From contig CALAEX010000194.1 in the NCBI GenBank assembly GCA_937891165.1, positions 1 through 10,777 of the forward strand: DNA of 10,777 bases, written 5' to 3'. Below the pieces are notes generated by a model, which worked only from the letters and a program-made list of their open reading frames with translations, was not told where the DNA came from and ran no database searches. How positions within the stretch are numbered: position 1 is the first letter of the stretch; every line of letters starts with the position of its first letter. Made by a program: the position numbers and the translations under genes. This document shows, in pieces, positions 1-6,947 of the stretch. This stretch comes from an uncultured Lachnospiraceae bacterium. GTDB taxonomy: Bacteria > Bacillota > Clostridia > Lachnospirales > Lachnospiraceae.

Positions 1-50
1 GAATCACTGGTTTTCAAGACCAGCTCCTTAAACCACTCGGACAACTCTCC
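1..50 (-). tRNA. tRNA-Ser (anticodon UGA), 5' part only
   Basis: Read on the minus strand from position 50, the sequence gives a 7-nt acceptor strand GGAGAGT, a D arm TCC...GGA, and an anticodon arm CTGGT-CTTGAAA-ACCAG whose loop carries TGA, so it decodes UCA-type serine codons. The start of the long variable arm typical of class II tRNAs follows (TGATTC). The window ends there, so the T arm and 3' end are missing. The GGAGAG acceptor start is typical of bacterial serine tRNAs. It has its own promoter just upstream. Confidence 0.93.
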
Positions 51-65
51 GAACAGTGCTCACTT

Positions 66-94
66 ATAATAACACTTATTTTTAAATCTGTCAA
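66..94 (-). promoter_or_regulatory. sigma-A promoter of tRNA-Ser
   Basis: On the minus strand a perfect -35 TTGACA (89-94) is followed after 17 nt by -10 TATTAT (66-71), ending 15 nt before the first tRNA base. Spacing and position fit a strong stable-RNA promoter. It lies between the ispD stop and the tRNA, so the tRNA need not depend on read-through. Confidence 0.85.
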
Positions 95-125
95 GCACTT
101 TTTAAAACTTTTTTTTACTTTTTTG

Positions 126-830
126 TTATTTCTTGTTTTTTCGTTGATTCAAAAAGAGTTCTGCCAATAAAATATCTTCTGGTGTAGTAACTTTTATATT
201 TTCATAACTACCTTCTATCATACTAACTTCTCTATTTCCATAACGCATAACAACCATAGCATCATCTGTAATACTACCATCCTGTTGCTCGATTGCTTTC
301 TCATAAGCAGACAAAGCAATCGAATACTCAAAACATTGTGGAGTTTGTGCTATCCATGTTCTGTTTCGTATTGGAGTAGATTCGATTACCTGCTCTGTTG
401 TAACTAACTGTATCGTATCTTTTACAGGCATTCCAACAACACAAGCTCCTTTTTGCTTAACTTCCTGTATTGCCATATGAACCATTTCTGTTGTTATCAA
501 TGGACGTGCTCCATCATGAATCAAAACATACTCCGCTTTCTTTGCAGCAAGCAATCCTTGATAAACCGAATGATACCGTTCTGCTCCCCCTTCTACAATA
601 TGTACTACTTTTTGAAATCCATATTTTTCAATGATTTCTTTTTTACAGTATTCTTGCTCTTGTTTTCCAACTACTAAAATAATTTCATCTACTGCACTTT
701 GTTCAAATGCTTGCAAAGAATAAAATAATATTGGTTTTCCAAACAATGGGAGATATTGTTTTGGCATCTCACTTTGCATCCTAGAACCTTTTCCTGCTGC
801 AAGAATAATTGCTGTTATCTTTTCATCCAC
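126..830 (-). CDS. ispD: 2-C-methyl-D-erythritol 4-phosphate cytidylyltransferase IspD
   Basis: IspD transfers CMP from CTP onto methylerythritol 4-phosphate, the third step of the MEP route to isoprenoid precursors in the cytosol. The GTG start at 830 gives 234 residues, a normal length. Visible motifs are the nucleotide-binding LAAGKGSRM (10-18), PKQY (23-26), GGAERYHSV (81-89), VLIHDGARP (102-110), VKDTI (136-140), QTPQ (162-165), TDDA (188-191) and IKVTTPED (212-219), in the family order. I chose GTG because GGAGG (839-843) sits 8 nt upstream of it. An in-frame ATG at 845 overlaps that Shine-Dalgarno and an in-frame TTG at 854 has none. The gene begins 36 nt after the tsaD stop and probably shares its transcript. 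No clear terminator follows it. Confidence 0.95.
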   Translation of the reverse strand: MDEKITAIILAAGKGSRMQSEMPKQYLPLFGKPILFYSLQAFEQSAVDEIILVVGKQEQEYCKKEIIEKYGFQKVVHIVEGGAERYHSVYQGLLAAKKAEYVLIHDGARPLITTEMVHMAIQEVKQKGACVVGMPVKDTIQLVTTEQVIESTPIRNRTWIAQTPQCFEYSIALSAYEKAIEQQDGSITDDAMVVMRYGNREVSMIEGSYENIKVTTPEDILLAELFLNQRKNKK

Positions 831-866
831 GGAACTCGCCTCCATTAAATACAAATAAACAAATTG

Positions 867-1886
867 TTATCGTTGTCCAATCTTTAAACCAGGTACTGCA
901 TTCAAATCTAATCCATGACGAACTCCTTTTTTATACTCATAATAAGCTGCTGCACCTATCATTGCGGCATTATCCGTACAAAAAATTGGTGATGGATAAA
1001 ATAACTGTTTGCCTGCTTTTTTGCAAGCCAATTCCATTCCTTTTCGAAGTGCTGAATTAGAAGCAACTCCACCTGCAAGAGCAATTTTATCCACACGGTA
1101 TTCTTTTGCTGCTTGCAATGTTTTTTCTACTAACACATCTACCACTGCTGCCTGAAAAGATGCAGCTACATCTGCACGGTTGATTTCTTCCCCTTTCATC
1201 TGTGCTTGATTCAAATAATTCAACACTGCTGATTTTAATCCACTAAAACTAAAATCATAAGGACTTCCTTCTACATTTGCTCTTGGAAACGCAATTGCCT
1301 TTGGATTCCCTTCTTTTGACAATTTATCAATTTTAGGTCCACCCGGATAACCTAAACCAATCGCACGAGCTACTTTATCATAAGCTTCTCCTGCTGCATC
1401 ATCATGTGTTCTTCCAATAATCTCATAAACACCATATTCTTTCACCATAACTAAATGTGTATGTCCTCCTGATACAATCAGACAAAGAAATGGTGGCTCT
1501 AATTCCATATGTTCAATATAATTTGCAGACACATGTCCTTCGATATGATGTACACCTACTAATGGAATACCTGCCGCATAACTAATTGCTTTTGCTTCTG
1601 CTACACCAACTAATAACGCTCCTACTAAACCTGGTCCATAAGTTACACCTATCGCATCCATTTGAGATAATTCCATTCCTGCTTCTTTTAATGCTTCTTC
1701 AATTACTTGATTAATTTTTTCTATATGTTTTCTAGAAGCAATTTCTGGTACTACCCCACCATATAACGTATGCAAATCAATCTGTGAGGAAATAACATTA
1801 GATAACACAGTTCTTCCATTCTTTACTACTGCTGCCGCTGTTTCATCACAAGAGGATTCTATTGCAAGAATATAAGTATCTTCCAT
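867..1886 (-). CDS. tsaD: tRNA N6-adenosine threonylcarbamoyltransferase TsaD
   Basis: TsaD is the catalytic subunit that moves the threonylcarbamoyl group from threonylcarbamoyl-AMP to A37 of ANN-decoding tRNAs, working with TsaB and TsaE. The 339 residues match the family length. The ASKHA-fold N-terminus reads LAIESSCDETAAAVV (7-21). The metal-binding HxxxH is H114 and H118 in HHIEGH, and the third ligand is D305 in CTDNAAMIG. Other conserved blocks are VTYGPGLVGALLVG (81-94), VSGGHTHL (138-145), FSFSGLKSA (212-220) and LAGGVASNSALR (270-281). AAAGGAGGG at 1895-1903 precedes the ATG at good spacing. It lies 21 nt after the upstream membrane-protein gene and 36 nt before ispD. Here it is separated from tsaE-tsaB by rnz and three other genes, although on the same strand. 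Confidence 0.97.
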   Translation of the reverse strand: MEDTYILAIESSCDETAAAVVKNGRTVLSNVISSQIDLHTLYGGVVPEIASRKHIEKINQVIEEALKEAGMELSQMDAIGVTYGPGLVGALLVGVAEAKAISYAAGIPLVGVHHIEGHVSANYIEHMELEPPFLCLIVSGGHTHLVMVKEYGVYEIIGRTHDDAAGEAYDKVARAIGLGYPGGPKIDKLSKEGNPKAIAFPRANVEGSPYDFSFSGLKSAVLNYLNQAQMKGEEINRADVAASFQAAVVDVLVEKTLQAAKEYRVDKIALAGGVASNSALRKGMELACKKAGKQLFYPSPIFCTDNAAMIGAAAYYEYKKGVRHGLDLNAVPGLKIGQR

Positions 1887-1907
1887 TTTTCTTTCCCTCC
1901 TTTACTA

Positions 1908-2498
1908 TTATTCTATAATCTCTATCGGGTTTGTTAAACGCCAACCAACAATTTTCCATCTTCCATCTTCATCTTCACGTAATAAAAATTCTTCATAAGT
2001 TTTTGTATATTCTGAACCAGTTTTAAGTGTATAACTTGCAATAATACTTGAAAAATGATATTCTCCTGATTCCCATGTCGTTACACTGCTTTGTTTTTGC
2101 ACACGATAGGACACCATCGTTTGTTCACTCTCTTTTATTGTTACAACTTCAGAAGAAAGATTATTTACAAAAGTTTCTAATGGATTATGGTCTAAAAATT
2201 CTTCATCAAATAACTGTCTCTGCATTAAGAGTAATTGCTCAAATTCAGATTCTGAAATAGATTCATTATAATAGCATTTTGAGATACGAGAAAATAATCT
2301 TACTACTTCTCGAACTGTAGCAGGGTAATTTCGTTCGATATCTTTTGCTAAAATATTTTGTACTTCTGTACTTGTATTTTCCTTTGTTGCAAAAATTCCA
2401 TCTTCAGAATTTTGATTCAATACAAAGAAAATAACAAGTACTGCTATACACAATATCCCCAACACTCCAATAAATTGTGCTATTTTTTTATCTTTCAT
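1908..2498 (-). CDS. single-pass membrane-anchored protein of unknown function
   Basis: I cannot assign a function. The ATG at 2498 gives 196 residues and is preceded by AAAGGTGG seven nt upstream. Earlier in-frame starts (TTG at 2528, ATG at 2519) would precede or overlap that site. A short basic N-terminus (MKDKK) leads into one hydrophobic segment at about 6-28, then an acidic tail of about 165 residues with no cysteines except C75, so it is probably anchored with the tail outside. The tail has a helical-looking stretch (ERNYPATVREVVRLFSRISK, 55-74; RQLFDEEFL, 94-102) and then an alternating-strand half ending in DGRWKIVGWRL (178-188), which recalls NTF2-like or lipoprotein-type folds. It resembles small proteins of Lachnospiraceae catalogued as DUF6715, but that link is from memory. 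It sits 22 nt after rnz and 21 nt before tsaD, so it is probably cotranscribed with both. Confidence 0.85.
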   Translation of the reverse strand: MKDKKIAQFIGVLGILCIAVLVIFFVLNQNSEDGIFATKENTSTEVQNILAKDIERNYPATVREVVRLFSRISKCYYNESISESEFEQLLLMQRQLFDEEFLDHNPLETFVNNLSSEVVTIKESEQTMVSYRVQKQSSVTTWESGEYHFSSIIASYTLKTGSEYTKTYEEFLLREDEDGRWKIVGWRLTNPIEIIE

Positions 2499-2520
2499 AC
2501 TACAACCACCTTTCTGCATT

Positions 2521-3426
2521 TTATTCAAATTTTAAAGTAACACTCATACCATCTTTTCCACACTTTGCTTCTGGAAAAATTCTTTTAGCCTCTGGCAAAG
2601 CATCCTTTGGACGCACTAAGGAAGGACTATAATGAGTCAGCCATAATTCACCTACTTTGGCTTCTCTTGCAATTTGAGCTGCTTCTGCAAAAGTCATATG
2701 CTTATACTCTGAAGCTCTCGATTTTTTTTCTACTTCACTATACATTCCTTCACATATTAATAAATCGGCATTTTTTGCATATTTCACAAGAGCTGTCGTT
2801 GGTCTTGTATCTGTACAATAAGTTACTTTAATTCCTTTCCGCTCTGGTCCTAATACCATATCTGGGGTATATATGATTCCTTCTGTTTCTATAATTTCCC
2901 CTCTTTGTAATCGATTCCAAAATTGCAATGGAATATTTAGTGCCTGAGCTTTTTCTGCATAAAACTTTCCACCACGACGAATCGAAAGAGAATATCCATA
3001 ACAAATTACGTTATGATTTACTCGAAACATATCAATTTGATAACCACAAAGTTCTAAACTTTGTTCTGCTTCTGTTACTTCAATAAAATTCAATGAAAAA
3101 GGCAACTCTGGTGCAATAACTCTTAATGCTGAAACAACTCTTTCTAATCCTTTTGGTCCAACTAAAGTCACTGGTTCTTTTCGTTCTGCATTTCCCATAG
3201 ATAACAATAATCCAGGTAAACCGCTAATATGGTCTCCATGATAATGTGTAAAACAAATAACATCAATATCATGACAACTCCAGCCATTCTCTTTCAATGC
3301 AATTTGAGTACCTTCTCCACAATCAATCAATAATCCTTTTCCATTATATCTTGTCATCAACGCTGTTAACCAACGTCCTGGTAATGGCATCATTCCACCC
3401 GTACCAAGCAAACATATATCTAACAT
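2521..3426 (-). CDS. rnz: ribonuclease Z (tRNase Z)
   Basis: RNase Z is a zinc-dependent metallo-beta-lactamase-fold endonuclease that cuts tRNA precursors 3' of the discriminator base, mainly those without encoded CCA. The 301 residues fit the short bacterial form. Metal ligands visible in order: HYHGDH (61-66), H138 in VNHNV, D206 in CTDTRP, H243 in YKHMTF and H265 in LTHYSP. The N-terminal GTGGMMPLPGR (8-18) and LLIDCGEGTQ (32-41) are typical. Residues about 150-190 (with KAQALNIP and RLQRGE) correspond to the flexible exosite arm that distinguishes RNase Z from other MBL proteins. The ATG at 3426 is preceded by GAGTGAGG. It is followed after 22 nt by the membrane-protein gene and preceded by a 169-nt gap holding a large inverted repeat. 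Confidence 0.96.
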   Translation of the reverse strand: MLDICLLGTGGMMPLPGRWLTALMTRYNGKGLLIDCGEGTQIALKENGWSCHDIDVICFTHYHGDHISGLPGLLLSMGNAERKEPVTLVGPKGLERVVSALRVIAPELPFSLNFIEVTEAEQSLELCGYQIDMFRVNHNVICYGYSLSIRRGGKFYAEKAQALNIPLQFWNRLQRGEIIETEGIIYTPDMVLGPERKGIKVTYCTDTRPTTALVKYAKNADLLICEGMYSEVEKKSRASEYKHMTFAEAAQIAREAKVGELWLTHYSPSLVRPKDALPEAKRIFPEAKCGKDGMSVTLKFE

Positions 3427-3490
3427 ATTTTTTCCTCACTCTTTATTTCTTCTAGCTTTTAGATATTCTTGTTGTCTAGCGTTTTTTCTT

Positions 3491-3599
3491 CTAAAAGAGT
3501 ACCCTAAATATTAGTAATTCGATTCGCTACTTATTCTATTTTTATTACTCTAATAATAATAATAAACAAGAGCGAATCGACTTACAAATATTCTTTTAG
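3491..3599. repeat. large imperfect inverted repeat in the rnz leader
   Basis: Arms 3507-3528 and 3571-3592 are 22 nt each and pair with only two mismatches. Their inner 10 bp, TCGATTCGCT (3519-3528) with AGCGAATCGA (3571-3580), is perfect. A second pairing, CTAAAAG (3491-3497) with CTTTTAG (3593-3599), extends the stem beyond a 9-nt bulge. The 42-nt apical part is very AT-rich (TTATTA/TAATAA) and could pair further. The right arm overlaps the stop codon of the small CxxC-protein gene. No U-tract follows on either strand, so it is not a standard intrinsic terminator. It could act as a processing or attenuation structure between that gene and rnz, or be a short mobile repeat. Confidence 0.75.
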
Positions 3600-3814
3600 G
3601 AAAGAACTTCTGTCCGTTCTTCCATGAAAGGTGGAATTTTAAAACTCAAAATCCACTTATCATAACAGTTTTCACATACAATAATATGATGCCGTTGCAT
3701 ATCTTTATTGGAAAAGTATCCCCAATCCTTAACGATATCCAATACATCCTCCTTTTGTATTCCATTTACTGTTACAATTTCCTTCCCACAACAATTACAT
3801 TTCAACCGTTCCAC
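3596..3814 (-). CDS. small protein with paired CxxC motifs (zinc-ribbon-like), unknown function
   Basis: This 72-residue protein has two CxxC knuckles, C6-x-x-C9 (CNCCG) and C47-x-x-C50 (CENC), set 37 residues apart, with histidines H42 and H43 before the second. That arrangement suggests one structural zinc site. Between them lies KDWGYFSNKD (29-38), and after the second knuckle DKWILSFKIPPF (52-63). I recognise no named family and assign no function. The GTG start at 3814 is supported by GTGGAGG seven nt upstream. It lies 86 nt after rimI with the same orientation, so it may be the last gene of the tsaE-tsaB-rimI transcript. Its stop codon lies inside the inverted repeat that precedes rnz. 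It could be a nucleic-acid binder or simply a small zinc-stabilised domain. Confidence 0.85.
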   Translation of the reverse strand: MERLKCNCCGKEIVTVNGIQKEDVLDIVKDWGYFSNKDMQRHHIIVCENCYDKWILSFKIPPFMEERTEVLS

Positions 3815-3900
3815 TGTTCTTCCTCCACTCTTCCTAACCGTACAAGAGTATTATAAAGAATTAAAAAGCTTCTGCCAATGGAACTTACTCCCAAAAAACG

Positions 3901-4338
3901 CTACAATATTTTATGCATTAACACTGCATTCTCTTTTGGTAATTCATAAAAATTCCGACGTATACCATCTTCCTCAAAACCAAGTAAAGTATATAAACTT
4001 CTAGCCGCCTGATTACTCTGACGAACCTCTAAATAAAGAATGGTAATTCCAAGCTTTTTTGCTTCTTCCTCTAAAAAATGTAACATTTGTTTCCCAATTC
4101 CTTGGTTTCTAGCAGATACTTTTACACAAACATTTGGAATTTCTGCTTCTTCTAAAACGAATATAAATCCACAGTACCCTAAAATTTCTCCATTTTGTTC
4201 TGCTACAAAATAACGATAATTTTCCATTTCTAACGTATGTTGAAACGCTTGTAAACTCCATGGCATAGAAAAACTTTCTGATTCTATTGCTGCTACTTGT
4301 TCACAATCTTCTAACTTCATACGACGCACAACAACCAT
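3901..4338 (-). CDS. rimI: ribosomal-protein-alanine N-acetyltransferase RimI (GNAT family)
   Basis: RimI-type GNAT enzymes acetylate protein N-termini from acetyl-CoA; the classic substrate is ribosomal protein S18, though relatives are broader. The 145 residues fit the family. The N-terminus is VRRMKLEDCEQVAAIE (4-19). The acetyl-CoA pyrophosphate loop is RNQGIG (77-82), and the C-terminal block LEVRQSNQAARSLYTLLGF (103-121) holds E104 and Y116, which line up with the general base and acid of characterised RimI. The ATG at 4338 has AAAGGAG just upstream. It starts only 10 nt after the tsaB stop, the usual tsaB-rimI pairing in Firmicutes, and is almost certainly cotranscribed with it. The exact substrate is inferred from family and context. 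Confidence 0.93.
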   Translation of the reverse strand: MVVVRRMKLEDCEQVAAIESESFSMPWSLQAFQHTLEMENYRYFVAEQNGEILGYCGFIFVLEEAEIPNVCVKVSARNQGIGKQMLHFLEEEAKKLGITILYLEVRQSNQAARSLYTLLGFEEDGIRRNFYELPKENAVLMHKIL

Positions 4339-4348
4339 ATATGCTCCT

Positions 4349-5062
4349 TTATTCTGCCTTATTTTGCTGTTTTTCTTTTAGTTCTCTCTCCGCTTGAGAC
4401 AAACGAAGATAATCTGGCTCATGTTCTGCTGCCGTTTGGATTCTTCCTGCTTTGTATAATTCTATTGCACGAACAGCTAATGCTCCTGCTCGTTGTTTAG
4501 AACAATGAATAGGTGCAAATGAAAATGGCACAGTTGTTTTTTCTGTAAGAACAGAAGAAAATACTTCCACACCATCTCCAAGATAAACAACAGGCTGTCC
4601 TAACTGATTTACTTTCTCAATAATTTCCTCTATTAAAACAGCCATTTGGTCTTCGACAATCTCAAATCCATTTTTATTATATCGATACAAGCCCGTATAT
4701 ACTTGATTTCTTTTCGCATCCATCAATGGACAAAGAATTCCCTCTACACCATAAAGATTTGCTGCGATTCCTTGTGTCGTTGGCACTGGAATAATTGGCT
4801 TATTTAAGGCAAGACCTAATCCTTTTGCTGTCGCAGAACCAATGCGAAGCCCTGTAAAGGAGCCCGGTCCTGCACTAACGGCAATGGCATCTATTTCTTT
4901 TAATTCTATTCCAAGCATAGAAACAATTTCTTCTACCATTGGAAGTAATGTCTGTGAATGCGTCTTTTTAAAATTTACAGTATATTCTGCTAATAATGCT
5001 GTTTCTGTTGCAATAGCAGCAGATGCTACTAAACCTGAACTTTCTATTGCTAATAGTTTCAT
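4349..5062 (-). CDS. tsaB: tRNA threonylcarbamoyladenosine biosynthesis protein TsaB
   Basis: TsaB is the non-catalytic ASKHA-fold partner that dimerises with TsaD and supports t6A37 formation. The ATG at 5062 gives 237 residues, a normal length. It opens with LLAIESS (3-9) and has THSQTLLPM (34-42), the signature AGPGSFTGLRIG (64-75), MDAKRNQVYTGLY (114-126) and the C-terminal YLRLSQAER (218-226). It lacks the HxxxH metal site of TsaD, as expected. The in-frame GTG at 5071 is rejected because it forms part of the Shine-Dalgarno AAGGTGA, which sits six nt before the ATG. It lies 85 nt after tsaE with a hairpin between them, and 10 nt before rimI. Confidence 0.95.
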   Translation of the reverse strand: MKLLAIESSGLVASAAIATETALLAEYTVNFKKTHSQTLLPMVEEIVSMLGIELKEIDAIAVSAGPGSFTGLRIGSATAKGLGLALNKPIIPVPTTQGIAANLYGVEGILCPLMDAKRNQVYTGLYRYNKNGFEIVEDQMAVLIEEIIEKVNQLGQPVVYLGDGVEVFSSVLTEKTTVPFSFAPIHCSKQRAGALAVRAIELYKAGRIQTAAEHEPDYLRLSQAERELKEKQQNKAE

Positions 5063-5091
5063 ATAATTCACCTTTTCTTTTTATATAACAA

Positions 5092-5136
5092 TTCAGCCAT
5101 ATGCCAAATTTATTTATCCTTTAGCTTATGGCTGAA
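5092..5136. repeat. hairpin between tsaE and tsaB
   Basis: TTCAGCCATA (5092-5101) pairs perfectly with TATGGCTGAA (5127-5136). After one T-T mismatch, GC (5103-5104) pairs with GC (5124-5125), leaving a 19-nt loop. No U-tract follows on either strand, so it is not a normal terminator. Inside an apparent operon it could set relative tsaE/tsaB mRNA levels by processing or stability, or lie near the tsaB ribosome site without covering it. Confidence 0.65.
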
Positions 5137-5147
5137 CTATTCTTATA

Positions 5148-5585
5148 TTATTCCATTTCAATTCTACGATAATCAAATCCTTTAGAAAAATCTTTTTCTA
5201 TTCGAATTTTTTTACAATGACTTGGTAATATTTCCCGAATCAATTCTGCCCATTCAATAAAACAAATACCTTCTCCATAAAAATAATCCTCATATCCGAT
5301 TTCTTCCATTTCTTCCACATCTTCAATTCGGTAGACATCAAAATGATAGAACGGCAAATTTCCTTCTTCGTAAATTTGCATAATCGTAAATGTTGGACTA
5401 TTTACAGGTTCTTTAATTCCAAGTCCTTTGGCAAAGCCCTTTGTAAATACTGTCTTTCCAACCCCAAGGTCACCAGATAAACAATACACATCCCCTGCTT
5501 TTGCCTGTTTTGCAAGTGTTTTTGCAATCTCGAAAGTTTCCTTTTCAGAAAAACTTTCCCATATTTCTTTCTTCTTTTCCAACAT
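5148..5585 (-). CDS. tsaE: tRNA threonylcarbamoyladenosine biosynthesis ATPase TsaE
   Basis: TsaE is the P-loop ATPase that binds the TsaB-TsaD complex and is needed for its turnover in bacterial t6A synthesis. The ATG at 5585 gives 145 residues, typical for the family. The Walker A motif is GDLGVGKT (38-45), followed by the switch-like VNSPTFT (61-67), HFDVYRI (81-87) and EWAE (111-114). The ATG is chosen because GAGG sits five nt upstream, while an in-frame GTG at 5609 has no ribosome site. The gene begins 31 nt after the YcxB-like gene and 85 nt before tsaB, all on one strand, so the three are probably cotranscribed. Confidence 0.95.
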   Translation of the reverse strand: MLEKKKEIWESFSEKETFEIAKTLAKQAKAGDVYCLSGDLGVGKTVFTKGFAKGLGIKEPVNSPTFTIMQIYEEGNLPFYHFDVYRIEDVEEMEEIGYEDYFYGEGICFIEWAELIREILPSHCKKIRIEKDFSKGFDYRRIEME

Positions 5586-5616
5586 AACTTCCTCTGTCTC
5601 TGTATACACAGAAATT

Positions 5617-6120
5617 TTATTTTAAATTTTTAGCTACTTCTGGAGCTCCTATACGAATAAACTCCTTAATTTGTGCTAAATGTTCCTTACAATCTTTTTT
5701 AGGGAGAACCGTAGCATTGGATGCACCAAGATACAATACCATTGTTTTCTTTGTTTCACGAAGCAACAATACATCCTCCCAAGAAGCAAAAGCCTGTTCT
5801 GTTCCTTGAGCAACCTGAAATCCTTTTTCATCAAATGTATATTCTAATGGCTTTTGAAACATTGGAACTTTTTTTACTTGACGCACTGCTTTATAATATA
5901 ACAATACTGGATTGATAATGGTAAATAAACTAGCAAGCACAAGTAATGCTATGGTAGCTATCGTATTTCCTTTGCCAAATCCACAAAGTAATGCTATCAA
6001 TGCTATCAAACTAAATCCGTAATTGACAATACCCATAAACCCATGATAGGAATGCCAATACAAAAAGTCAAACATAGCACTTGGAGTCATTTGTATGGTA
6101 AGAGAAACATTTTTCTCCAT
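5617..6120 (-). CDS. YcxB-like membrane protein
   Basis: The 167-residue product has two adjacent hydrophobic segments, about 31-49 and 53-76, closing in the basic VRQVKKV (79-85). A soluble C-terminal domain (about 88-155) reads LEYTFDEKGFQV, ASWEDVLLLRETKKTMVLYLG and VLPKKD. This layout, two membrane spans and then a small beta-rich domain with a W-x-D-V strand and a terminal LPK, matches the YcxB-like family (PH-like domain), whose molecular function is not established. AAAGGAG lies about ten nt before the ATG. It is the first gene after a predicted promoter and runs 31 nt ahead of tsaE. The link to t6A genes is positional only. Confidence 0.85.
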   Translation of the reverse strand: MEKNVSLTIQMTPSAMFDFLYWHSYHGFMGIVNYGFSLIALIALLCGFGKGNTIATIALLVLASLFTIINPVLLYYKAVRQVKKVPMFQKPLEYTFDEKGFQVAQGTEQAFASWEDVLLLRETKKTMVLYLGASNATVLPKKDCKEHLAQIKEFIRIGAPEVAKNLK

Positions 6121-6160
6121 CTAGTATTTTCTCCTTTCCTTCAAAATAAGTTTCTTCTTC

Positions 6161-6188
6161 ATTATAACAAAAGTTGAAAGAATTACAA
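6161..6188 (-). promoter_or_regulatory. predicted sigma-A promoter of the YcxB-tsaE-tsaB-rimI unit
   Basis: Minus strand: -35 TTGTAA (6183-6188), 16-nt spacer, -10 TATAAT (6161-6166), about 40 nt before the YcxB-like ATG. The -10 is perfect, the -35 is weak. It starts four nt after the ribU stop and no terminator separates the two, so ribU transcripts may also read into this unit. Confidence 0.6.
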
Positions 6189-6191
6189 GAA

Positions 6192-6902
6192 TTATCCTTT
6201 TAAAATCTTACTAATTGGTTTATAAATTAACATTGTAATGATAGAAACTACACTACATTTTATAATATTGAGTGGTGCTGTAGCAAAAATAACAAATGTA
6301 AATAAGCTATTTATCATACTATTTACTGCACTACCCATTGCAATTAATGCTTCAATATCCATATGAAATGCCTTGCTATATGCTGGCAATAATAAGTACG
6401 CATTTAAAAGACAACCTGCTACCGTGCAAGTAACAATCCCAAGAATTAAACCAAATATCGCATTCTTTTTTGTTTTCTTAAAATAATAGACAATGGATGC
6501 TGGGACTACAAACGAACATCCAATTAAAAAATTTGCAAATTCCCCAACAAATGCCGTTGTCGTCCCATCCATTAATAAATTTAACATTACTTTAATAAAT
6601 TCTATCAGTACTCCTGCCACTGGTCCTAACGTAAATGCACCAATAATAATTGGTAATTCACTCGCATCAATCTTATAAAATGGTGGTAAAAACGGCAACG
6701 GAAACTCAAACAGCATCAATACAACAGAAATAGCAGATAACATAGCAATAATAACCATACTCCTTGTTCTCTGCATTTGCTTTGTTTTCTCTAGACCATT
6801 TCGTTTATCTGCTACTATTTCTGCCCCCTTTGCAAGAAGAATTAGTATTGCTACTATAGCAACACTGAGAAAAAGAAATCCAATAGTTGTTTCATTTTCC
6901 AT
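6192..6902 (-). CDS. ribU: riboflavin ECF transporter S component RibU
   Basis: RibU is the substrate-binding membrane subunit that takes up riboflavin with the shared ECF module (EcfA, EcfA', EcfT), which is not in this window. With the ATG at 6902 it has 236 residues. The core holds LFEFPLPFLPPFYKIDASEL (64-83), IGAFTLGPVAGVLIEF (87-102), TAFVGEFANFLIG (116-128), LNAYLLLPAY (166-175) and TAPLNIIK (208-215), all typical of RibU. AMLSA (53-57) provides the AxxxA-type motif that contacts EcfT. An extra N-terminal membrane segment (about 8-27) precedes the core. An FMN riboswitch with terminator lies upstream, which fits the call. The start is uncertain: ATG 6917 directly abuts AAAGG, too close, while 6902 has GGATGG about 11 nt upstream. 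A TTG inside the terminator hairpin is rejected. Confidence 0.92.
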   Translation of the reverse strand: MENETTIGFLFLSVAIVAILILLAKGAEIVADKRNGLEKTKQMQRTRSMVIIAMLSAISVVLMLFEFPLPFLPPFYKIDASELPIIIGAFTLGPVAGVLIEFIKVMLNLLMDGTTTAFVGEFANFLIGCSFVVPASIVYYFKKTKKNAIFGLILGIVTCTVAGCLLNAYLLLPAYSKAFHMDIEALIAMGSAVNSMINSLFTFVIFATAPLNIIKCSVVSIITMLIYKPISKILKG

Positions 6903-6947
6903 ACATTCACTTTCCATCCTTTCTACTGATTTCTTCAAGGGCATTGG

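Noticed and set aside
831..866. Longer IspD start at ATG 845 or TTG 854
   Set aside because: GGAGG overlaps the ATG and lies 8 nt before GTG 830, so the GTG is the better start.
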